Origin: RUG806 sp963624415
Lineage (GTDB): Bacteria; Bacillota; Clostridia; Oscillospirales; Acutalibacteraceae
Direction: 5' to 3'
DNA: 27,522 nt
Assembly (NCBI GenBank): GCA_963624415.1
Contig: CAVFPQ010000008.1
Span: 1 to 27,522, forward strand
Shown here: in pieces, positions 14,285-20,966 of the stretch
Position numbering within the stretch: the first letter of the stretch is position 1
Layout of the letters: each line of letters begins with the position of its first letter
Translations under genes and position numbers: made by a program
The notes under the pieces: model-generated
The model's database searches: none
Seen by the model: only the letters and a program-made list of their open reading frames with translations
What the model was told of the DNA's origin: nothing

Positions 14285-16660
14285 ATGGGTGCTTTGGATG
14301 ACATTTTCGAAAATGCCGGCAGTGTTATTTCAACCGGCATAAGCACAATATTTTATCGAGTATGTTATATGATAGGCATAGGGCTGACAAAAATTATCAG
14401 CCTTTTAAGCCGTTGCTTTTCCGTTATGTGCGGCACGTCAAATGTTCGCTATGACGGCAAGGTGCAGTCGCTCCTGAGTGTTTTCTTCGGCAATTCCGTT
14501 GTTGAAAAAATATACTGGGGAATGGCTCTTATAGGCATACTTCTCAGCTTCGTGTTCGCCATAATTTCCGTTGCCAAAAAAGCCGTTGACTCGGGCGACA
14601 AAATCCGCCAGTCACTCGGCGATATTCTTACAAGCCTGTTTAAGAGCATAGTAATAATAATGTGCATGACATTCGTGTTCAACGCTGTTTTGTCACTTTC
14701 AAACAAGCTTTTCACACAGATAAACTATGTCTTTGACAACGCCGAAAACATCGGCGAAGAGGACACAATAGAATTTACGGATGAACAGTATGCCACAATG
14801 GCACGTGTGCTTGACACAATAGGCAACTATTCGCTGTCTCCGTCCTATAACAGCAAATATAATCTTAACAGCTGTTATAATGAAATCAGAGCTGATTTAT
14901 ACAGCCTTCAGCAGGACGGTGTTTTCGATTTCTATTATTCGACCGAAGACACGGGCGAGACGTGGCAGTCCGCACTTCAGAAAATAGTAAACGCCGGAGA
15001 CCTGAGCAAGAACACTACCTTCGACGTATATAACACGGCCGTCGCAGATGCGATTCTTGACTGTATGGATCTGCTTAAAACGGACTCATCCTTTGCGCCG
15101 CTCAAATCATATACACGTGAATATACAGAATATGTCAATGATATTCCGCTTGACAGAATGGTATTTCTTTTAAGCACTCTTTCGGCGGCGAAAAACCCGG
15201 CGTACAATACAAATGCCTCAATGACCGATTCCCTTCGAGGCGCGTATTATACAGGCGAAAAGAGCATATACGATTATGATGCCGTTAAAAACGATTTTGA
15301 CCTGTCTTCCGTCAGCTATGTTCTTCTGTATATCGTTGCGTTTAAGCTTATATGGGATCTGGCGGTTATTCTGTTTGACTGCATTGCCCGTATATTCAAC
15401 ATGATATTTCTCTATCTTGTCGCGCCTCCCTTTATCGGCGCAATGCCGCTTGACGAGGGCGGAAAGTTCAAGCAGTGGAAAACGGCATTCATCGTTCAGT
15501 GCTTCGGCGTGTTCGGAACACTCATAGCGATGCGTGTTCTGCTGATGTTTATTCCGATTATAATCGACAGCAATCTTGTGCTGTTCGACAGCAATATACT
15601 TAATCTTATGGCAAAGCTCCTGCTTATTCTCGGCGGTATGGCTACGGCAAAGCGTGCGAGCGGTGTTATCACCGGTATTCTTGCGGATAATGCAGGCTTC
15701 CAGGCGATTACCGCAAGCTCCATGGGCGACAGTGTTCGCCGCACAATGGATCAGGTTCGCAACCGTATCACAGGCTACGGCGATGTCGGCAACCTTCGTA
15801 AAAACGATTTGGGACTTCGCGGTATGTTATCGGGCGGCAGAAACTCGGGCGGCGGCTCGGGCGGCTCAGGCGGCTCAGGCGGCTCAGGCGGTTCGGACGG
15901 TTCGGGCGGAGATATTCCGAAACAGCCGACGGGAGTGGGCGGCAGAAAAGACAGCGGCCCTGCGGAATCAAAGCCTTCCTCCGGAACAGGCGGCGGTGTA
16001 CCCGATCCCGGACCTGTCGAACGAGCCAATAGCGGCGGTGTGCCCGACCCCGGACCTGTCGAACGAGCCAATAGCGGCGGTGTACCCGACACGGGACTTG
16101 TCGAACGCCCAAATAACGGCGGTGACTTCGGTGACTGGGCGATAATGGATCACGCAAATGCAGGTGAACCCGACACGGGACTTGTGGAACGCCCCAATAA
16201 CGGCGGCGATTTCGGCGACTGGGCGATAATGGATCACGCAAATGCCCCGGCACAGAATAATGCTCCCGCGAATATCGGAGCGGCACACGGTAACGCCCCG
16301 GCACAGAATAATGCTCCCGCGAATATCGGAGCGGCACACGGTAATGCCCCGGCACAGAATAATGCTCCCGCGAATATCGGAGCGGCACACGGTAATGCCC
16401 CGGCACAGAATAATGCTCCCGCGAATATCGGAGCGGCACACGGTAATGCCCCGGCACAGAATAATGCTCCCGCGAATATCGGAGCGGCACACGGTAATGC
16501 CCCGGCACAGCATGCCCCGGTGAATAATATTCCCGTTCCTCCGCCGTTAAATCCGAATAACGCAAATGCGGACAACACGGATATTATTCATCCCGGTCAG
16601 CCCGGATTTGTGGCTCAGCAGATAAATTTCTATAATAATCATAATAATAACGATAACTGA
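14285..16660 (+). CDS. VirB6/TrbL-like polytopic channel protein with repeat tail
   Basis: The 791-residue protein is the likely inner-membrane channel subunit. Hydrophobic segments lie at about 22-42, 77-97, 118-138, 343-390 (probably two), 398-430 and 440-460, with a large extracytoplasmic loop between about 140 and 340. After about residue 517 it becomes low-complexity: a Gly-Ser run (GGSGGSGGSGG), three copies of a 14-residue VPDPGPVER-type repeat, two copies of a VERPNNGGDFGDWAIMDHAN block, and five almost identical 17-residue repeats (APAQNNAPANIGAAHGN type). The membrane part resembles VirB6-type proteins of Firmicutes and mycoplasma ICEs (Mbov_0396-like). The long tail is unusual. GGAGG precedes the ATG; the gene follows the previous one by 48 bases. 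Confidence 0.9.
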   Translation: MGALDDIFENAGSVISTGISTIFYRVCYMIGIGLTKIISLLSRCFSVMCGTSNVRYDGKVQSLLSVFFGNSVVEKIYWGMALIGILLSFVFAIISVAKKAVDSGDKIRQSLGDILTSLFKSIVIIMCMTFVFNAVLSLSNKLFTQINYVFDNAENIGEEDTIEFTDEQYATMARVLDTIGNYSLSPSYNSKYNLNSCYNEIRADLYSLQQDGVFDFYYSTEDTGETWQSALQKIVNAGDLSKNTTFDVYNTAVADAILDCMDLLKTDSSFAPLKSYTREYTEYVNDIPLDRMVFLLSTLSAAKNPAYNTNASMTDSLRGAYYTGEKSIYDYDAVKNDFDLSSVSYVLLYIVAFKLIWDLAVILFDCIARIFNMIFLYLVAPPFIGAMPLDEGGKFKQWKTAFIVQCFGVFGTLIAMRVLLMFIPIIIDSNLVLFDSNILNLMAKLLLILGGMATAKRASGVITGILADNAGFQAITASSMGDSVRRTMDQVRNRITGYGDVGNLRKNDLGLRGMLSGGRNSGGGSGGSGGSGGSGGSDGSGGDIPKQPTGVGGRKDSGPAESKPSSGTGGGVPDPGPVERANSGGVPDPGPVERANSGGVPDTGLVERPNNGGDFGDWAIMDHANAGEPDTGLVERPNNGGDFGDWAIMDHANAPAQNNAPANIGAAHGNAPAQNNAPANIGAAHGNAPAQNNAPANIGAAHGNAPAQNNAPANIGAAHGNAPAQNNAPANIGAAHGNAPAQHAPVNNIPVPPPLNPNNANADNTDIIHPGQPGFVAQQINFYNNHNNNDN
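15992..16117 (+). repeat. 42-bp in-frame repeats in the virB6-like gene
   Basis: Three tandem 42-bp units start at 15992, 16034 and 16076, encoding GGVPDPGPVERANS-type 14-mers; the third has drifted to VPDTGLVERPNN. A related block (16118-16240) is itself a near-duplication of VERPNN plus GGDFGDWAIMDHAN. Confidence 0.9.
16244..16498 (+). repeat. Five 51-bp in-frame tandem repeats
   Basis: Five consecutive 51-bp units (starting at 16244, 16295, 16346, 16397 and 16448) are identical except for the last base of the first unit (C instead of T). Each encodes 17 residues rich in Ala, Asn and Pro. A partial sixth unit follows at 16499. The near-identity indicates recent expansion and probable length variation between strains. 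Confidence 0.97.
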
Positions 16661-16692
16661 TTTCTTTTGTAATAGGGTGGTGACGTTTCCCC

Positions 16693-19600
16693 GTGAGAAT
16701 GATACCCGGTAAAACCAAAGTTGATATAGAGCTCTTTAAGGGTGTTTCACTGTCGGACATTGCGGTCGGCGGTGTTGCGGCGGCATTGGTAATTCTCGCA
16801 GTTCTGTCAAGTCTGCCGGGACGCTATTATGTGGCTCTCGTAATTGCCATTTTGGGTGTCGGTCTGCTTGTGCGTATGGACACGGTGCCGAACTATGTTT
16901 ATCTTCTCCATATAATCCGTCACTGCGGCTATGACCGTCATTTCAAAAACGCTCAGACCGTACCCGATACCGATGAAGATACAGATGATGACGATGAAAT
17001 TGACGACGAAGACCTCGATGAAGATGAAGAAGCCGAGGAGGACGAAAAGCCGTCGAAAAAGTCCGCAAAGAAATCAAAAAAAGATAAGCCCAAAAAGACC
17101 AAAAATATGCCCGTGCCGAATATTATGGCATTTACGGATATTGAGGACGGCTTCATAAAATACGGCTCAAAATATTACGGTGCCGTTATAGAAATTCCCC
17201 CGGTTGAGTTCCGCTTTTTCAGTGCCATGCGCCGCAAAAACTCAATCGAGAGCGGTCTGGGGCGTGTTCTTCGCTCCGTCAACCCCGAATTTTCGGCGAA
17301 TATCGTAAAAATCGAGCGTCCCATTATATACGATGACTATCTCCGTCTTGAATACGGCCGTGTTGACAGCCTCAGGGCTTCCTACGAGAGCGGAATGCTC
17401 ACCGAGGAAGAGTATAAGGCACGTATAGAAATCCTCTATGACCGCATTCACGAAATAAGAAAATTCTGCTTTGACGAAAAGGTAATTGAGCCGTTCTATT
17501 ATATTGTTCTTTTCGAGAGTGACAAGCATCAGCTTGACAATCAGATTGAGTCCGCCCTTGGCACTCTTCGCGCGGCTGAAATGAAGCCCCGCCGCCTTAA
17601 CGCAAAAGAGCTTGCGGTATTTTTAAGATACACAAACGAGATAGATTTTGACGAGCGTGAGATAGAAAACGTTCCTCCCGAGGACTATGCCAAATGGGCA
17701 ATGCCTCAGAGTGTCGAATTTAAGGCACGCACAGTTGAAGTCAATAATATAATCACTCACAATATGCGTGTTGTCACATACCCCACCGAAGTCGGGGATG
17801 CGTGGCTTGCGAGTGTAATGTCAGTCCCCGGCACAAAGGTTGTCGTAAAGTGCCGTCCTATGGAACGCGCGAAGGCGATAAGAGCAATCGACCGTTCATT
17901 GCAGGAATTAAGAGGACAGTATATGGCAACGGGTGTCGACTCACGCCGTATAGAGATACAGAGCCATATTGACACCCTGGGCGAGCTGCTTGCTACCCTT
18001 CAGGGCGACAACGAAACACTGCTTGAAGCGAATATTTATGTTACGGCATACGATATAGCCCTTACCCGTGCGACTGCGACAATGGTTCAGCCGCCGAAAT
18101 CAGACAGAACATCCGTAACAAACATGAAAAAGACGGTTCGCCGCTATTATCAGGAGGGCGGATTCCGTCTTAACAATATGGAATTTGACCAGATGCAGGC
18201 GTTTATCGGTTCGCAGATAAGCGGCTATGACCCGATGCTCAAGCAGGGCAGAGGAATACCCGGCAATTCATTGGCGGCTTGCTATCCGTGGATTTTCGCT
18301 CATGTATCCGACAAGGGCGGCATAAAGCTCGGTTCAAGTCAGGGTGTGCCGGTGTTTATCGACTTTTTCAGGCGTGACAGCGAACGTGTCAACTCAAATA
18401 TGGTTATCGTCGGCAAATCCGGTTCAGGTAAATCATATGCCGCAAAGAGCCTTCTTACAAATCTTGCCGCCGATGACTGCAAGATATTCATTCTTGACCC
18501 CGAAAACGAGTATACGGAGCTTGCCGAAAATCTCCACGGCAAGTTTATAAATGTCGGCAATGCCCAGTACGGCAGACTTAACCCCTTCCAGATTATCACC
18601 GCGCTTGATGATGACGAGGTAGACGGCGCGTCCGTTTCGGGCAGCTATGCGACACACCTTCAGTTTCTTGAGGAATTTTTCCGTCAGATATTGCCCGATT
18701 GCGACAAGGATGCCATGGAGTATCTTAACAGCCTTATCGACCGTATGTACACAAATCACGGCATAACCGGCGAGACGGATTTAAGATATCTGCGTCCCGA
18801 GGACTACCCGGTGTTTGACGATTTGTATGACACCGTTCTGTCTGAATTTCAGAGAACCGACAACGAATATATCCGCACAATTCTGCGTACGCTTATGAAC
18901 TATGTCGCAAAATTTGCGGCAGGCGGCAGAAACGCCAATATCTGGAACGGCCCGTCAACCATTACAACGGACGAAAACTTTACCGTTTTCAACTTCCAGA
19001 GCCTTATCTCAAACCGCAACAACACAATAGGCAACGCGCAGATGCTTCTTGTGCTCAAATATATCGATAACGAGATTATCAAAAACAGAGACTACAACAC
19101 AAAATACGGTCTTAACCGCAAAATCGTTGTGGTAATAGACGAGGCGCACGTATTTATCGATACAAAATTCCCCGTAGCCCTTGACTTTATGTTCCAGCTT
19201 GCAAAGCGTATCAGAAAATATAACGGTATGCAGATTGTCATAACTCAGAACATAAAGGACTTTGTGGGCAGCGAAGAAATAGCGAGAAAATCAACGGCTA
19301 TCATAAACGCCTGCCAGTACAGCTTTATTTTCGCACTTGCGCCCAATGACATTCAGGATCTGTGCAAGCTCTACGAAAAGGCGGGCGGCATAAACGAAGT
19401 CGAGCAGGAGCAGATAACAACCGCTCCCAGAGGTCAGGCGTTTACGGTGATGAGTCCGTCAAGCCGTTCGACCTTCCGTGTTGAAGTGCCGAAAAATATT
19501 GTGTCGATGTTCCACGACGGAAATTACCGGACAAGATATTTCGCAGGTGAGGACGGCGACAGAGTATGGGAAGACATAGTATCCGAAAGCCGCAGAAGAA

Positions 19601-20343
19601 ATGCCGAAAGCCGCTTTAATCGTTGGGGCGAGGAAGAGAAAAAGGAAGTCGATACCGTCCGCACGGGATCGGGCGTGTCATTTGTCGAGGTTACAGAAGA
19701 AACGGATACTTCTCCCGAACAGCCCCGCAGAAAATCTTCTGTTATGTTTGAGGAGGAAACGCCTTCACAAAGACCCTCAGAGTCAAGAAAAACGACAGAC
19801 ACTCCCTCACAGCCGAGCGATGCTTTTGCCGAGCTTTTAAGCCGCTTCAGCTACGACGCACTCGTTCACGAAATTCAGAGAAGTGTCGAGGATACAATAA
19901 ACACCCGACTTAAATCGGTTCGCCCCGAGGATATCGCACAGCCGACCGATAAGCCGAAGACGGAAGAAAAGACCGTCACCGAGCCTGTAAGAACGGAAAA
20001 TGCTCCCGAACAGCCTGCCGAAGAAAAACCGAAGGCAGTCGATGTGTTCACGGCAGAGCCCGAAGACACAAAACAGCCCGAATCCGAGAGTATTGTCGAA
20101 GAAGCTCCGATTGTCGAAGAAGCTCCGATTGAAGAAACACCCGCCGAAGAGCCTGCAGCAGACGGCAACGAGGGTGATGATATTCTGGCGTTCATGCGAG
20201 GCTCCACCGGTGAAATCGATGTTCCCACACCTATTGAAACAATGGAAATATTTGACGAAGATGTCGTTGATGTGTCGCTTGACGATCTGATTCGCTATAA
20301 TCAGAAAAAACGCAGGTCCGGCACAAAGAAAAAAGGAGAGTAA
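16693..20343 (+). CDS. VirB3/PrgI-VirB4 fusion ATPase of the T4SS
   Basis: This 1216-residue protein powers secretion and pilus biogenesis. Residues about 1-90 (MIPGKTKVDIELFKGVSLSD plus two hydrophobic segments) match a PrgI/VirB3-type membrane domain. An Asp/Glu-rich then Lys-rich linker (about 95-140) joins it to the VirB4 body. Walker A is GKSGSGKS (574-581) and Walker B is VVVIDEAHVF (Asp816, Glu817), with VITQNIKDF and NACQYSFIFALAPND typical of VirB4. After about 960 a disordered acidic tail of about 250 residues contains an IVEEAP repeat and a short amphipathic stretch (LVHEIQRSVEDTINTRLK). The usual PrgI-VirB4 pair is two genes. The GTG start has GGTGGTG about 10 bases upstream. It corresponds to Mbov_0397-like ICE ATPases. 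Confidence 0.95.
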   Translation: MRMIPGKTKVDIELFKGVSLSDIAVGGVAAALVILAVLSSLPGRYYVALVIAILGVGLLVRMDTVPNYVYLLHIIRHCGYDRHFKNAQTVPDTDEDTDDDDEIDDEDLDEDEEAEEDEKPSKKSAKKSKKDKPKKTKNMPVPNIMAFTDIEDGFIKYGSKYYGAVIEIPPVEFRFFSAMRRKNSIESGLGRVLRSVNPEFSANIVKIERPIIYDDYLRLEYGRVDSLRASYESGMLTEEEYKARIEILYDRIHEIRKFCFDEKVIEPFYYIVLFESDKHQLDNQIESALGTLRAAEMKPRRLNAKELAVFLRYTNEIDFDEREIENVPPEDYAKWAMPQSVEFKARTVEVNNIITHNMRVVTYPTEVGDAWLASVMSVPGTKVVVKCRPMERAKAIRAIDRSLQELRGQYMATGVDSRRIEIQSHIDTLGELLATLQGDNETLLEANIYVTAYDIALTRATATMVQPPKSDRTSVTNMKKTVRRYYQEGGFRLNNMEFDQMQAFIGSQISGYDPMLKQGRGIPGNSLAACYPWIFAHVSDKGGIKLGSSQGVPVFIDFFRRDSERVNSNMVIVGKSGSGKSYAAKSLLTNLAADDCKIFILDPENEYTELAENLHGKFINVGNAQYGRLNPFQIITALDDDEVDGASVSGSYATHLQFLEEFFRQILPDCDKDAMEYLNSLIDRMYTNHGITGETDLRYLRPEDYPVFDDLYDTVLSEFQRTDNEYIRTILRTLMNYVAKFAAGGRNANIWNGPSTITTDENFTVFNFQSLISNRNNTIGNAQMLLVLKYIDNEIIKNRDYNTKYGLNRKIVVVIDEAHVFIDTKFPVALDFMFQLAKRIRKYNGMQIVITQNIKDFVGSEEIARKSTAIINACQYSFIFALAPNDIQDLCKLYEKAGGINEVEQEQITTAPRGQAFTVMSPSSRSTFRVEVPKNIVSMFHDGNYRTRYFAGEDGDRVWEDIVSESRRRNAESRFNRWGEEEKKEVDTVRTGSGVSFVEVTEETDTSPEQPRRKSSVMFEEETPSQRPSESRKTTDTPSQPSDAFAELLSRFSYDALVHEIQRSVEDTINTRLKSVRPEDIAQPTDKPKTEEKTVTEPVRTENAPEQPAEEKPKAVDVFTAEPEDTKQPESESIVEEAPIVEEAPIEETPAEEPAADGNEGDDILAFMRGSTGEIDVPTPIETMEIFDEDVVDVSLDDLIRYNQKKRRSGTKKKGE

Positions 20344-20351
20344 TTCTTATA

Positions 20352-20651
20352 ATGAAAATTAAGCTTATAAACCGTACAACCGAGGGCGAGCTTGTTCTTG
20401 AAGGGCATCTTGACTCCGTGACAAGCGTTGACGCAGGCAAAATCTTTACCGAAACCGCCGAGCGTTTTAACGATGTTATTCTCAATATGGAGGGTGTCGA
20501 GTACGTCTCAAGCGCCGGACTTCGTATAATAAAGCTTTTATACATGGCAATGACAAAGAAGAACGGTACTCTTACGCTTACAAATGTCCGCAAGTCGGTT
20601 ATGGAAGTGTTTGAGATAACCGGGTTTGCGGGACTGCTGACCATAAAATGA
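20352..20651 (+). CDS. STAS-domain protein (anti-sigma factor antagonist type)
   Basis: The 99-residue protein is a single STAS domain of the SpoIIAA/RsbV family. It opens with beta strands (MKIKLINRTTEGELVLEGHLDS begins this) and has the phospho-site loop YVSSAGLRII, in which Ser54 aligns with the phosphorylated serine of RsbV/SpoIIAA. Such proteins bind and neutralise an anti-sigma kinase when dephosphorylated. No RsbW/SpoIIAB-like kinase or PP2C phosphatase lies in the window, so a partner would be encoded elsewhere. It starts 8 bases after the virB4 stop with GGAGAG upstream and is the last gene of the T4SS operon. A role in coupling secretion to gene expression is possible. Confidence 0.93.
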   Translation: MKIKLINRTTEGELVLEGHLDSVTSVDAGKIFTETAERFNDVILNMEGVEYVSSAGLRIIKLLYMAMTKKNGTLTLTNVRKSVMEVFEITGFAGLLTIK

Positions 20652-20895
20652 GCAATCGGCAGTTGGCAGTTAGCAGTTAGCAATTAGAAATTAGCAATTA
20701 GCAATTAGCAATTTCGGAAGTCCTGCGGACTCGGATTATAAAGCTTCGCATCTTTATAAGTTTGTAGGGTGGATTCGGGCTTTTTGTATTGAGCATTATT
20801 TTTGTGTAAAACGACAAAAAACATACTTAATTGCCTCTTGCAAAGCTATATAAATCAAAACGCGAAGTGTTTTCCTTCATTACTGATTTTTTAAT
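20652..20895. repeat. Heptamer array and inverted hairpin module, copy 5
   Basis: From the stop codon (TGAGCA, 20649-20654) run heptamers (GCAGTTA, GCAATTA types) to about 20712. The hairpin module then appears in reverse orientation (20712-20749, core AAGTCC-TGC-GGACT at 20718-20731). A second hairpin-like motif, AAAACGC-GAA-GTGTTTT, follows at about 20856. No gene is seen. Confidence 0.8.
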
Positions 20896-20919
20896 TATTA
20901 ATTGTTAATTGGTATGCGA

Positions 20920-20925
20920 TATAAT
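20920..20925 (+). promoter_or_regulatory. Possible -10 box of the 1594-residue protein gene
   Basis: A perfect TATAAT occurs 41 bases before the ATG at 20967, but no acceptable -35 box lies 16-18 bases upstream; that position is occupied by TTAATTA/TTAATTG heptamers. The promoter may rely on an activator or another element. Confidence 0.35.
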
Positions 20926-20966
20926 TGTATTTATAAGCCGGAAGTTGCTGCTATGGAGGGTATGCA

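Noticed and set aside
15768..16578. Several overlapping open frames on the minus strand and one in another plus frame with perfect repeats
   Set aside because: They mirror the in-frame repeats of the virB6-like gene; repeats of a length divisible by three stay open in several frames and give striking but spurious proteins.
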